The notes under the pieces are model-generated. The model was not told where the DNA came from and searched no databases. It was given only the letters and a program-made list of their open reading frames with translations. From NCBI GenBank assembly GCA_002943765.1, contig PQWQ01000002.1:744001-808000 (forward strand): a stretch of 64,000 nt of DNA, in the 5' to 3' direction. The position numbers and the translations under genes were made by a program. The stretch is from Psoroptes ovis. Its lineage: Eukaryota > Arthropoda > Arachnida > Sarcoptiformes > Psoroptidae. Within the stretch, counting starts at the first letter, position 1. The number at the start of each line of letters is the position of its first letter. This document shows positions 1 through 10,980 of the stretch, piece after piece.

Positions 1-2141
1 ATTAATTTTCTTTTGTTATTCAAATGATAAAAATTTATTAATCGGATTTTCATTTTTCAAAAATTTCGATGTCAAAACTAGACCAAATAATTGAAACAAA
101 AAACAAATTCATTGTTTATGTTAACCATTCACCATTTTCAACTATTTCAACTATTCACAAACAAAAAACATGTTCAAAAAGATGTTACCTTGAAATGAGA
201 TTTAAAAAGGCACAGAAAAAATCAAAAGATAAAAAATATTTTTGAAGATAATGTTCACATCGATGATGATGATGATGATGATGATGAACAACAACAAATA
301 TTATCGACATGGTCATGCTCTTGATGCACCATACATTTTCCCATACATTTCATGTATCATCATCATCATAAGCATCTTCATATTTTGAAAAACGAAAAAT
401 TTGTAATTCAATTTTTCAAATTGAAAAATTAAAATTCAATATTAATAATAACACTGATAATAATAATAATTATCGTAAAGATATAATGAAAATGACATCG
501 TTTTCGATATATATATTGATTTTTGATGGCAAAGATTTTGAATTTTTTTTTTGCTTTGAAAATTTAGAAATTTTTCCCCTTAAATTTTTATCAAAATTTT
601 TCGCTTTGAAAACTTCGTTTTGTTGGTGTGTTTTGAATGTTGTGTGTGTTCGTGTTCCGTATGCACAAATCAATTTTGAATTTATAATCAGTGTTACGAA
701 CTTTTGCATCTTCATATTGAATTTATCGCTGTAATAATTAATTCAATTTCGATATATTTCCGAACTTTTAAAACGAAAAAAAATATTTAAAACTCAAAAT
801 TTAAACGATGAAATTAATTTTCTAAATGAATAAATTCAAGAAATGATAATTTATGATCTTTACTTTCTTATCGGACAATTTCAATTAATTTTTTTCCATT
901 ATCTGATCAGCATCTTTCGGTACAAATCACTTGTTGATTTGACTTTCATTTTCCTTTAATTTTTCCCCTTAGTTTTTTCCATTAATATATCAACACAAAT
1001 CTTCACAAATTGATTGACATTTGACATTTATAATCAGAGGAGGATCGTTCTTGCAAACAAACGAATAAACAGGCCGACTTCCATTAGCTTTGTTTTGAAT
1101 TTATAATTTTTAAACGCAAGAAAAAAGTCAAAGATGTCCAAAGAAATTGAATTGATCCATGATCATTGTTATTATTTATTTATTTGATTTTATTCAATTA
1201 TTTGAAGGCTATTCTTTTTTGAAAAAAAAAAATTGAAAAATTTTGAACATTTATTCATCCACACATCCATTCACAAACACAATTTGATTTTATTATTGTG
1301 TTTATTGTGGTTTGAAAACAAAACAAAACAAAAATTGAAACTGTTTTTAACAAAAGAAAATCAAAAAAAATTCAAAATTAAATCACATTCAAATTGCTGG
1401 ACACAATGAATGAATGGATAAATGAATAAATGAATGGAAGACAATCGCATGACAATGTGATTTCATTGTTGTTGTTGCGAATATTTTTAGGTGTGATTTG
1501 GCCAAATAATTATGATGATCACAATAGAAATTAGTCCAAATTATTTTTCTTTGACCATTTGATCGATTTTTTAATTTTTTTGATTTTTAAAATTTCGTTT
1601 TTTTTATTTAAATATTTTTAAATTAATTCAATATGAATTGAATTGAATGGGAAACAATATCAGTGTTCATGAATGAAATTTGATTTTGTCGTTTTTTTTT
1701 TGAATAATATTTTTTTTCATTTATTCAAATGAATTGATTTTCAAATTGAATCATTTCTACATTTTGCTTTTTCATTTTCATTCTTTTTGTTCTGTAATCT
1801 TTGTTATTAAATATGTAAATATTCATTCAATTTTTCCCATGTAAATGTTTTGACATTTTCATGGAAATATTATGGAAATTTTTCCCCACTTGAATCGTGA
1901 ATTAAATGATGATCGTTGTTCATGAAAAAAATTGACCACAAAGATGTCAATGGTTGCTTTAGAAAATTCAAAAAAACGGAAGTGTTTTTCTCCTATCAAA
2001 ATTCAAAATTCGATACATACAAATTATTAAAATGCATAAAATTGATGCTGTCTCCTATGAAAATTTAAGCAAATGGAAAATTTTGATAATTTTTAATTAA
2101 AATTTTTATTAATTAATTTTTTCTTCGTTTAAAAAAAACAG
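1..2141. other. Non-coding, probably intron or 5' region of the MH2 gene
   Basis: I see no convincing coding exon here. The open frames near 470-734 overlap each other on both strands and are T- or A-rich, which suggests chance. A GAT microsatellite lies at about 262-287. The exon that follows at 2142 starts in phase 1 after a splice acceptor, so an upstream coding exon must exist. It is either outside the window or too short to recognise here. Everything from here to 2141 is therefore likely intron. Confidence 0.5.
262..287. repeat. (GAT)n microsatellite
   Basis: About eight and a half GAT units in a row, in non-coding DNA upstream of the first visible exon. Confidence 0.9.
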
Positions 2142-2346
2142 TTCTGATCCTAATTCATCATCAAGTTCAATGGATAATATGATGAGCCGTAGACGTATAT
2201 TATCTCGTTCACGTGATGCATTGAATACTAATACAAACAGTAGCAGTAATCAATCAACATCCGATGATTATTATCAATATTTTTACAATAACAATTGTAA
2301 TATTGATGATGAAGATGTTTGGTATAATCGGAAAAAATTAATGATG
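2142..2346 (+). CDS. Expansion-like MH2 gene, internal exon (first visible)
   Basis: This internal coding exon is bounded by an AG acceptor at 2140-2141 (after an A-rich stretch) and a strong GTAAGT donor at 2347. It reads open from phase 1 to a phase 0 end. The product is Ser/Asn-rich and disordered, with an Arg-rich patch (RRRILSRSRD) and an acidic stretch, then ends in KKLMM. The next exon at 9935 starts in phase 0 and opens with acidic residues before the MH2 domain, so the join is consistent. The frame also has an ATG at 2170 and would read 13 codons past the donor to a stop at 2383-2385, so an intron-retained or separate short product cannot be excluded. Joining to 9935 is inference from phase and orientation, not from a transcript. 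Confidence 0.6.
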
Positions 2347-2517
2347 GTAAGTATTATCAATTATTATGATTATGATTATGAATGATTGATCCATTTTATT
2401 TATTTATTTTTATTTTTTCGCCAAAAAACAAATCAAAGAAATTGTCAAAACAATCAATTTGAATGTGTATTTTTTACAATCATTTCGTTTTCACAATTTC
2501 ACAAATGTTGACATGTC

Positions 2518-2667
2518 TGTTGGAGAATAGCCAAGCGTTCTCACGTACAATACTCTATGGACAGCCCAAAGCTGTCCCAGCGCGCATGCGCACATAAATA
2601 TCTTTGTAAATATTTCTGTATATAAACACATGTTCATTTCATAATAAAATCACTGTTCATTCCGACA
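2518..2667 (+). repeat. Copia 5' LTR
   Basis: A 150-bp LTR, TGT...ACA. A TATA box (TATATAAA) lies at 2619-2626 and a poly(A) signal AATAAA at 2643-2648, only 17 bp further on. The U3 part holds a local GC-rich stretch with alternating purine-pyrimidine CGCGCATGCGCAC. If the TATA box drives the RNA start, the R region must be very short or the poly(A) signal lies within it. Confidence 0.95.
2619..2626 (+). promoter_or_regulatory. TATA box of the copia LTR
   Basis: TATATAAA inside the 5' LTR, in the orientation and position expected to direct genomic RNA synthesis. The same motif occurs in the 3' LTR at 6642-6649, where it could drive transcription into the downstream MH2 intron. Confidence 0.6.
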
Positions 2668-2677
2668 TGGTAGCAGA
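2668..2677 (+). other. Primer-binding site, initiator Met tRNA type
   Basis: TGGTAGCAGA lies directly after the 5' LTR. It is the reverse complement of the 3' end TCTGCTACCA expected of a eukaryotic initiator methionine tRNA, including the added CCA. Ten bases match from my knowledge of the tRNA; the following two appear to differ. This priming mode is known in Ty1-type elements. Confidence 0.75.
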
Positions 2678-2780
2678 CGTACAGTTGGATTGAATTTTAA
2701 AATTGTCAATTTCATCAAATCGACCACGTGCATTTTTTTTTCTTCAAAATTGTGATTATTTTCTGTGAAAATTTTCTATT

Positions 2781-5700
2781 ATGCCTACAACAAGATCCCA
2801 AAGTAGTGCTGAAACAAGTGCCGAATCGACAATGGATTTAATGATGAAGACTATGTCTCTACAATCGTTCAACAATCCCGACGTCGATAGATTTACGGGT
2901 ATGAATTTTAGATTATGGCGAAAGCAAGTAATGAGATGGGCTGAATCGTGTGGATGTGATGAACTACTATCCGTGGCTGAAAATGCTGTTAACGACGGCA
3001 ACAGAGTTCATCTAAAACAATTGAAAAATCGTATCCTTCGACTGTTGGCACCCGAAATTCAAGACGCCGTAGATGAAATAGATCTTCCGAGTAAGCTGAT
3101 GAAAGAGTTGGAAATTCGATTCGATAAATCTCCCAAGTTCATCAAGGGCAGAATTCACGAAGAATTAATCAGTCTAAAAATGCAACCAAATGAAAATCTC
3201 GATGTATATCTGTGTCGATTTGATGCCAAACGAAAAGAAGCTATTAAAGAAGGTGTCAATTTGGATGAAGAAATTATTGTGTATTTACTATTGAAATCCT
3301 TGCCTAGTGAATATGATAAAATTGTAGAAGAAATTTTTGCAACAAGTGAATCTTCAGCCAAATTGATCGACGTGAAAAGCAAATTGCGTGATAAAATCAA
3401 AAGCAATAAAAATTCAAATGACCTTCAACACGCTTTTAAAACTGAAAAACGTGGTATTGATAAGAAAAGGTGCTTTGAATGTGGCAAGCAAGGTCACGTA
3501 TCTAAAACATGCCCTGAAAAACGAAGAAAAGTCAAAAGAACAAACAACCGTCGTTTTAACAAAAACAGCAAGTACAACAAACAGCATGATAAAAATGTGT
3601 CCTTCGCAGGTCAAACAATCGATGATAATAGTAACCTTGAAACCAACGAAAGTAGTGAAGACGAAAACGTGGCCCTAGCAACAAGCAAAGAACCTTCCTG
3701 CTCATCAACCGACTGGTACATTGACAGTGCCTCATCTGGACACTTTGTTAACAACGAAAAATGGCTTGAAAATTACCGAAAATGTGATTCAATGGTATCA
3801 ACAGCAAATGGCGAATCTTGTGCAATCTCATCAGTAGGTGATGTGAAATTCTCAACCGATTGTGGCACTAAAGTTGGTCTTAAGAATGTCGAATACGTAC
3901 CATCTTTCAGTAAAAATCTTCTATCAGTACCAGTTTCGTGTGATCGCGGCAACATCGTCATCTTCCACAAATCATCGTGCACATTTTTAAATGAGAAAAA
4001 TTGCAATCTTAGTTATGATAAATCTTCTGTCAACTTAGTTGTACCCCGAAAAGGAAATTCTTATGTTTTGAAAGCCAATAAAAATTCTTCTGAACAGTAT
4101 AACAGTGTTTGTGCTTTATCTGCTAATTCTACACCATGGCATCAGCGCCTGGGTCATCCTGGTAAAGAAAAGATGGCTCGCATCATCAAATCTTCTAAAG
4201 TGAATTGTGTTAAATGTGACGAATGTTATTTATCAAAGTCTGTGCGAACATCTCACCCTAGTGTTTTTGAAAACTTCAAACTAATGGACAGAATCAGCGC
4301 TGATCTAATGGGCCCTTTACCGGAATCTAGAACTGGCTATCGATATGTACTACATATGGTTGAACATTATTCTTCGTACGGGCAAGTTTACGCCATCAAA
4401 AATAAAAGTGAATCAGTGCCACTAGTGATTGAATTCATCGAATTTTGTGAAAATCAGACAGGACGAAAATTGAAAACGTTCCTTAGTGATAACGGTGGTG
4501 AATTTGTTAATCATTATCTTCAAAGTCACTTCAGGAAGAAGGGTGTTGACTTCCTCACCACAACGCCGAATACTTCTCAACAAAATGGTAAAATTGAGCG
4601 TCGAAATCGTACGCTTATGGAATGTGCAAGGACTATGCTCAAAGATGCGCAACTACCTGATGAATATTGGCCGTTGGCAGTCGACACTGCTAACTATTTA
4701 ATCAACCGATGGCCCACCAAAAGCAAGCATATTCCATATGAAAGATTTACCACGAATAAAGCAACATACGACCATCTCAAAGTCTTCGGCTGTTTAGCGT
4801 ATTGGCGTATTACTGACAGCATGATTGCCACAAAATTGGATCGCAGAGGTAACAGAATGGTGTTTGTTGGTTACACAAAGACAACAAAGAATTACCTCCT
4901 GCTAGACCCTCTGACCGACAAAGTGATCAAAACTTGTGATGTCGAGTTCGTCGAGTCGAAAATGGGCTATCCGATCATCAAAGTTCGTGACAGTGAAAAT
5001 ACTGATGTGCAAAGAGTGTTGAATGAACACGATTATGCAGCAACAAGTGCATTCAGTGTCTCATCCGAAAGTGACAGTGTGACATACGAAGAAGCATTGG
5101 ATTCGCCCGACCGTGAGAAGTGGATCAGCGCCATCAATAAAGAGCTAAATGACCTGATCCAGAAGGGTGTCTATAGTGTTGTGGATCAGCCATCGAAACG
5201 ACCCCTTTCAACAAAATGGATCTTGAAAAAGAAAAGTGATGGCCGCTACAAAGCGAGATTGGTCGTTAGAGGATTCGAACAGAATCAATCATCCAGCACA
5301 TATGCCCCGACTCTTCATATGTCATCACTAAAAACAATGTTGTCAATCGCCCTCACCAAAAAGATGACCATCAAACAACTTGATATTAGCACTGCCTTTC
5401 TAAATTCAAATTTGGAAAGTAGCATCTTTGTCAAGCCTCCACCGGGTGTTGGTGATAAGTATTGGAAACTGAATAAGGCACTTTACGGGCTGAAAGAGGC
5501 CCCTAAAGCATGGTATTACACTCTACGAAACTTCCTAGTTAATGATCTCAGCTTGAACTGCTCCTTAGTCGATCCGTGTCTCTTTTATTCAGACAAAATA
5601 ATGTTGGCAGTCTACGTGGACGATATCATCATTGCTGGAGAAAGTTCATCAATCGTCAACAAGATGTATGAGAAATTGAAAGGAAAGTTCGAGGTTCATG

Positions 5701-6620
5701 ATTACCAAGACTGTGGTAAATATTTAGGTCTCAACATCGTTACCAACAAAGACTGCATCACAATCGATCAAATTGGATATATCAAAGAAATGCTGGCGCA
5801 ATTCAACATGTCTGATTGTAATCCTACTATTGCTCCTATGGATAATTTTGACGATTTCTCCTCGTGTGAAATAGATGCAAGTCTGCCTGTCAGGGAAATC
5901 CTGGGCTCATTGAATTTCATTGCGACTAGAACACGTCCCGACATTGCAGTGTGTGTTTCACACCTTGGTAAGTATGCAAGTAAACCGTCTGAAGCTTTAT
6001 GGAAAGCATCCAAAAGAGTATTGCGCTACCTGAAGGGAACAATCGATATCAAACTAACGATAAGACCAGTTAGTAATTGGACGATCAACACTTACACCGA
6101 TGCCAGTTTCAGAACTGACGCTGATCAACATGCAAACAGTGGCTTAATGGTTATGATCGATAAGAATCCAGTATGCTGGGGATCGAGAAAACAACATCGT
6201 CTGGCCCATTCGACATGCGAAGCCGAGTTGACAGCTGCTCTTGAAGGTTGGAAATGTGCAGAGCCGATACGGCAACTCCTTGGCGAACTCGGTATCGAAA
6301 GCAGAATCAAATTATTGGTGGACAGTTCGGCTGCAAAGGCAATCCTGGAAAACAACGCATTCAAACGATCGCGATACTTTGATTATGATCAAAAGCTATT
6401 AGTTTCGAAATTGAATAACGAAAAACATATTATTCTTGGCAAAGTATCATCGGCGGATCAATTGGCGGACGCATTGACAAAGCCGTTACCATCCTGTAAA
6501 CTTAAATCGTTTCTGGAACGAACCCTTGGCCAGAAGGGTGTGTTGGAGAATAGCCAAGCGTTCTCACGTACAATACTCTATGGACAGCCCAAAGCTGTCC
6601 CAGCGCGCATGCGCACATAA
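2781..6620 (+). CDS. Copia gag-pol polyprotein
   Basis: A single 1279-aa frame. Residues 1-225 are gag, with a capsid-like helical region. About 231-244 is a CCHC zinc knuckle (CFECGKQGHVSKTC). About 312-320 is the aspartic protease motif WYIDSASSGH, with DSA in place of the usual DSG. Integrase has the HHCC zinc site from about 453 (WHQRLGH, then CVKCDEC) and catalytic Asp near 508, Asp near 569 (SDNGGEF) and Glu near 604, giving D,D35,E. RT carries LDISTAFLN, YGLKEAPKAWY and the catalytic YVDD near 945. RNase H has TDAS near 1105, CEAEL, VDSSAAK and a C-terminal YFDYD. No break or internal stop is visible. The frame runs through the polypurine tract into the 3' LTR, so the last 26 residues are LTR-encoded and the stop is at 6618-6620. 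Gag and Pol must be made from one frame, with ratio control at the protein or splicing level. Confidence 0.95.
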   Translation: MPTTRSQSSAETSAESTMDLMMKTMSLQSFNNPDVDRFTGMNFRLWRKQVMRWAESCGCDELLSVAENAVNDGNRVHLKQLKNRILRLLAPEIQDAVDEIDLPSKLMKELEIRFDKSPKFIKGRIHEELISLKMQPNENLDVYLCRFDAKRKEAIKEGVNLDEEIIVYLLLKSLPSEYDKIVEEIFATSESSAKLIDVKSKLRDKIKSNKNSNDLQHAFKTEKRGIDKKRCFECGKQGHVSKTCPEKRRKVKRTNNRRFNKNSKYNKQHDKNVSFAGQTIDDNSNLETNESSEDENVALATSKEPSCSSTDWYIDSASSGHFVNNEKWLENYRKCDSMVSTANGESCAISSVGDVKFSTDCGTKVGLKNVEYVPSFSKNLLSVPVSCDRGNIVIFHKSSCTFLNEKNCNLSYDKSSVNLVVPRKGNSYVLKANKNSSEQYNSVCALSANSTPWHQRLGHPGKEKMARIIKSSKVNCVKCDECYLSKSVRTSHPSVFENFKLMDRISADLMGPLPESRTGYRYVLHMVEHYSSYGQVYAIKNKSESVPLVIEFIEFCENQTGRKLKTFLSDNGGEFVNHYLQSHFRKKGVDFLTTTPNTSQQNGKIERRNRTLMECARTMLKDAQLPDEYWPLAVDTANYLINRWPTKSKHIPYERFTTNKATYDHLKVFGCLAYWRITDSMIATKLDRRGNRMVFVGYTKTTKNYLLLDPLTDKVIKTCDVEFVESKMGYPIIKVRDSENTDVQRVLNEHDYAATSAFSVSSESDSVTYEEALDSPDREKWISAINKELNDLIQKGVYSVVDQPSKRPLSTKWILKKKSDGRYKARLVVRGFEQNQSSSTYAPTLHMSSLKTMLSIALTKKMTIKQLDISTAFLNSNLESSIFVKPPPGVGDKYWKLNKALYGLKEAPKAWYYTLRNFLVNDLSLNCSLVDPCLFYSDKIMLAVYVDDIIIAGESSSIVNKMYEKLKGKFEVHDYQDCGKYLGLNIVTNKDCITIDQIGYIKEMLAQFNMSDCNPTIAPMDNFDDFSSCEIDASLPVREILGSLNFIATRTRPDIAVCVSHLGKYASKPSEALWKASKRVLRYLKGTIDIKLTIRPVSNWTINTYTDASFRTDADQHANSGLMVMIDKNPVCWGSRKQHRLAHSTCEAELTAALEGWKCAEPIRQLLGELGIESRIKLLVDSSAAKAILENNAFKRSRYFDYDQKLLVSKLNNEKHIILGKVSSADQLADALTKPLPSCKLKSFLERTLGQKGVLENSQAFSRTILYGQPKAVPARMRT
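6530..6540 (+). other. Copia polypurine tract (coding overlap)
   Basis: The purine-rich sequence CCAGAAGGGTG abuts the 3' LTR and is the likely plus-strand primer. It is also translated as part of the polyprotein (GQKG), so the tract is under two constraints. Confidence 0.6.
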
Positions 6621-6690
6621 ATATCTTTGTAAATATTTCTGTATATAAACACATGTTCATTTCATAATAAAATCACTGTTCATTCCGACA
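6541..6690 (+). repeat. Copia 3' LTR
   Basis: Identical at all 150 positions to the 5' LTR. It contains the last 26 codons and the stop of the polyprotein, then a TATA box and an AATAAA signal at 6666-6671. It is followed by the target duplication ATGTC at 6691-6695. Confidence 0.95.
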
Positions 6691-9600
6691 ATGTCGAATC
6701 GATTTGAATCGATTACATTAATACCTGTAGTTGTAATAGTAATAATAATAATGATGATGATAATATCTTTGAATTCGAGCAAGACAATAGTGGATCGAAT
6801 AAGATGAAATTTTTTGTGTGTTTCTATTTCTATTTTTCTCCATGTTATTCATTGCATTGTTGGGCGTTTGAATAATAATTATCATTACTAAAAACATTAC
6901 ATGTATAAATATAAATTGAAAATTATGAATATAAAAAGGTTATATATTTCAATATTATGATTATCATTATTATGATTAGTCATTAATTTTATTTTATTTT
7001 TTGTTGTTGTTGAATTGATTTGATGATGAAATGAATTTTCAATCCAATCAAATTCAACTCAATCATTATATTTTCGTTTTTTTCAATGATTACATAGCCA
7101 TGTTGAAAATAATACAGAGATGAAAACGATTAAATTATAGACCAATCAATTGATCAATCATCGATCTCTTTGAAATTGAAACCTTGACATTCATTCACAT
7201 TTATTCATGTTTCATTTACATTTTTTTTTTCACAAATGGAATGTTGAAAAATTGATAATTATTTGTTTAAAATAACGGAGATTTTAAAAAATCGAAAAAA
7301 CATTGAATCAAATGAGTGAATGATGTAAAAATTTCAAAGACCTTCCATACTTTAAAACTTGACATTAATTACTCGATTCAAATCGTTTATTTATTCATTT
7401 TAAGAAAAATCTCTGTAATTTAAATTTTTTCAATCGAAAAAAATTTCGAAACCAGCCAATATTAATGGCCAATTTGAAATAACAAATATCATTAATCAAT
7501 CAAGGATACATTGAACACAAAGCAAATAAAAAAAAATATGAATAAATCAAAAATGAATTTTCAAAAAAAAAAAAATATTTGGAAAATATTAATTCAATTT
7601 ACAAAATTGTGTATCATCATCATCATCAATAAATGATCATTAAATAAAATGAATGAATGAATAAATAAATAAATGATTGAGGATGTTAGCGCTTTTGTAA
7701 TATACAAAAAATAAATATTAATGATTCAAAATAAATCAACAATACAAAGTAAACGGATTAATTTCTTATTTTTTACTGCGAAAATTTGCTTTGAAAAATT
7801 TTCTTTTAGAAAAATCAAATCAGGGTCATGATCAATATTGAGCAAAAAATTAAATTTTTAATTGATGATACGTTTCATTCATTTCTATTGAATTTTTTCG
7901 AAATTTTTCTTCAAGTATTTGTAATGAAATTTTAATGAAATTCCTCGTAGAAAAAAATTTCCAATTGTTTTCCTAACTTGAAAGTAAATCATTACAAACT
8001 TCTTGTTCCGAGTGAAATACGCAAAACACGCACATAATCGATACAAAATTGGAAGAAATGGAATGCGTGATGTTCAAGTTTAAAATTGCAAATTTTAAAT
8101 TTTAAAAAAATTTAAAAAATTTAAAAATTTCGGAAAAACCCCAACGAAAACAATAGGAATGAGAATTTTGATTTCAAATTTTGAATTTTAAATTTTAAAT
8201 TCGATTCGATTGATTTCTAATTCAATTTGATCAATTTCAATGGTGTTATTTCCAATTTTTATTTCTTTTGATCGAAAAGAAAAATTCAAGAATGAATACT
8301 TTATTAATCCTTGAATTTTAGAAAACGAAATTCAACGAAATCAATGATTATAATTGTATCATTATCATTATTGTTATTATTAACACCTTTTGTTGATTTT
8401 ATTTGATTTAAATTTATTTATTCGCTTCGAAATGTGTGTGATTGTGGTGACCCAAGGTGTGTGAGCGTGTTTGTGTGTTTTCATAAAAATTATCATTAGT
8501 GTCATTAAAAAACAATGACGATAAAACAAAAAACAAAAAAATGACACGTACAAGCTCTCATGGTACTTGAAAACGATGATAAAATGATGATTTGAATCGA
8601 TTGATTGATAGTCGGCAATCAATGAACGCAAGCCAAAACATTGACCAATCCATCAATCGATGAAAACATTGATCATTTCAACATTTTTCTCTGAGATCAT
8701 ATTTCAATATTCAATTATTCATTCATGGTGCGTATTAAACATGCCACAATTAAATATGTATCTATTATCTTGTATCTATCATCAAGTTAAGACTGAAAAA
8801 CATTAATGATTGGATTGATATCATATTCAAAATTGATTTGTGTATTTTTCTGCTTTAATTCAGAGCAATTTGATTTCGCATTTGTTTTTTTTCAGTATTT
8901 AATCGTATTTGATCCATTTTTTTGGACTAAAAATTCATATTTTTTCCAATGCATTGAAATTGTATGGAAATTAATATTTCTTTGCAATATTTTCTTATGC
9001 TAATAAATAGTCATTCATTTGTAGAAATGAATTTAGAGTGAAAATGAATCAAATTGAAGATATCAAAGTAGAAATTCATTCAATATCAAATTCATTTTTT
9101 ATTCAATGATTTCGACACATTTTATTTTCAAACATTTTTCGTTGTTGTTCGAATAAAGAAATGAAAATAATCATTATTTCTTCTTTTCTTTTGTTGTCGA
9201 TTAATCAATTCACAAATCACAAATCAACAACAATAAACAAAAATTATAACGAAAAAAAAATGAAGAAATAAGTTCAATTATTATACATTTTCATTTCAAA
9301 TGAATAAATGAATTTACAAAGGAAAAAGAAAAAATTGAAATCTAAAAAACGAATCAAAAACAAATGCATCGGAATCAAAAGGATCAATGTGTTTTCAAGC
9401 AAAGATTATACATTCATTCTTTTCAGATTTATTCATGTCTCGAATCTTTCGAGTTTTTCGCATTGGCACGCAAAGATAAATCAGCTAAAAATATGAACGT
9501 GTATTTCTGATGTCATCGAAGTTTTTGTGTGGAAGAATTCTTGCCACAATTCAATGGTTCAATATTATGAATATTAAATCAATTTGAATTGTTTGAATTC

Positions 9601-9934
9601 ATTGATTTGAAATTCATTGTTTTTCATTTATGGTTTTTCATTTTTCTCCTCTAAATTTTCATAGCGGAAAATAATAAGCGATGATTATGATGAAACCTTG
9701 ATAATTATTTGTTCAATTTGTTTCAATTAATAGCTGTTAATGATTGCTAATAAACACAATACACGCAATCAATTTGTGTGTGTGTTGATTTGTTCGATTG
9801 AATGCCGTTCAATTGTTTTTTGTTTTGCTTTTTTCGTAATATTCAATTGTTAATTAATTATCAATTATGTATTGTATTGTTTTTTTTTTCGTTTTACTTT
9901 GCTTTCATAATCAATAAATATTGATTCATTTTAG

Positions 9935-10589
9935 GATCATATTGATGAAATAATTATGAAATGGAATCAAATCGATGATGAAATATGGGGCAAAATTATT
10001 TACATGGAACGTAATCGTCGTATTGCAAAAGCATATGCACGGCAACCAATTCTGAAAATTAATGGCCTTGCTAATGGTTTTGATGGTGAACAAATCGGTT
10101 TGAATGGTTTCGATAATCCTATGCGTGATAAAAAATCTGAACAAATTTTGAAAAATCAAATACAAGATGGTGTTAAAATTTTTATTGATAATAATGGTAA
10201 TTTATTGTTGAAATGTTTAACACAAGCAAATGTCTACATTATAAGATTTGATGACAATCCGAATGCTGATGATAGTAATGATGATTCTGCATTGAAAATT
10301 GAAAAAATTAATAGAAAAACTAAACAATCTAAACAACTATTTGACATGAAAAAATTTCATAATTATTTATTACAAGAATTGCGATCACCATCATCATCAT
10401 CATCATCATCAGCGACAATGAATCAATTTAATCGACGTAGACAATTGGAACGTAGATGTTTTTGTTTCATATCATTTGGATCCATTGATAATGATTTATT
10501 AAATCTACCTGTTTGGTGTATTATCATTAATTTGGTTGCATTAGAAATGTTGATGAAATTATTGCCATTGCCATCTTCGTCAAACAATG
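9935..10589 (+). CDS. exp: Expansion-like MH2 gene, MH2-domain exon
   Basis: This 655-nt exon starts in phase 0 after TTTTAG and ends in phase 1 at a GTATGT donor at 10590. It encodes most of a Smad-type MH2 domain. Recognisable blocks are EIWGKIIYMERNRRIAKAYA, then GLANGFDGEQIGLNGFDNPM, then DGVKIFIDNNGNLLLKCL (the beta-sandwich strand region), FDMKKFHNYLLQEL and a C-terminal block ending PVWCIIINLVALEMLMKLLP. I recall these as typical of Drosophila Expansion and its arthropod relatives, Smad-like proteins that keep MH2 but lack the DNA-binding MH1 domain. In Drosophila, Expansion acts in tracheal tube growth. A Ser run encoded by a TCA repeat (10386-10411) sits in a loop. The gene symbol is by homology recalled from memory. 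Confidence 0.85.
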
Positions 10590-10655
10590 GTATGTTGAAG
10601 CTTATACATAAAATTTTTATCATTTGAATTTAATCATTGATTTTTTCCCCTTTAG

Positions 10656-10919
10656 ATGATAATAATTTCTATTCACTACCAATAACAATATCAATGAAAA
10701 ACAATTACCTTCATAATGATCATTATCAATCGATACCACCAAAGCTACCACCGCGTGATATTAAAAATAAAAATCCACCCCTTACATTGCCAGAACCAGA
10801 TTATGATGATAATGATGATGATGATGATGTTGTTGATTCAAAACCGATGCCTATGACACCTAAATTGATGAATAATGATATTAATAATAATAAATATCAT
10901 AGATCACGGTCACATTTAG
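10656..10919 (+). CDS. exp: Expansion-like MH2 gene, proline/acidic exon
   Basis: This exon lies between a 66-bp intron (10590-10655, ending in a C/T-rich tract CCCCTTTAG) and a GTAAAT donor at 10920. It enters and leaves in phase 1. The product is a low-complexity linker. It holds a PPKLPPRD motif that looks like an SH3-binding site, then a long Asp run (DYDDNDDDDD), proline-rich segments and Asn runs. Such linkers C-terminal to the MH2 domain diverge quickly, so the assignment rests on splice phase and on the conserved block in the next exon. Confidence 0.75.
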
Positions 10920-10980
10920 GTAAATTATCCAATATTTTAATTAATTTTAAACTTAATGTAAAACTGTATTTGTTGTATAG

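Larger units (their letters stand above)
2518..6690 (+). mobile_element. Complete Ty1/copia LTR retrotransposon
   Basis: This 4173-bp element has two 150-bp LTRs (2518-2667 and 6541-6690), identical at every base on direct comparison. Each begins TGTTGG and ends CCGACA. It is flanked by a perfect 5-bp target duplication ATGTC at 2513-2517 and 6691-6695. A primer-binding site follows the 5' LTR, a purine-rich tract precedes the 3' LTR, and a single 1279-codon gag-pol frame fills the interior. Domain order (gag, protease, integrase, RT, RNase H) is diagnostic of Ty1/copia. Identical LTRs and an unbroken frame imply a very recent insertion that may be active and polymorphic. It lies in sense orientation within the MH2 gene intron. 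Confidence 0.96.
2347..9934 (+). other. Large intron of the MH2 gene
   Basis: The inferred intron is 7588 bp, with a GTAAGT donor at 2347 and a TTTTAG acceptor at 9929-9934 preceded by a T-rich tract. It contains the whole copia element (2518-6690); without that insertion it would be about 3.4 kb. The rest (2347-2512 and 6696-9934) is AT-rich with short GT, ATG and homopolymer runs, and I see no exon, RNA gene or other element in it. The other two visible introns of this gene are only 66 and 61 bp. Confidence 0.6.

Noticed and set aside
8440..8490. GT-rich segment with GGTGACCC considered as another hAT end
   Set aside because: Only a few bases match the hAT terminus, and there is no second end or 8-bp duplication.
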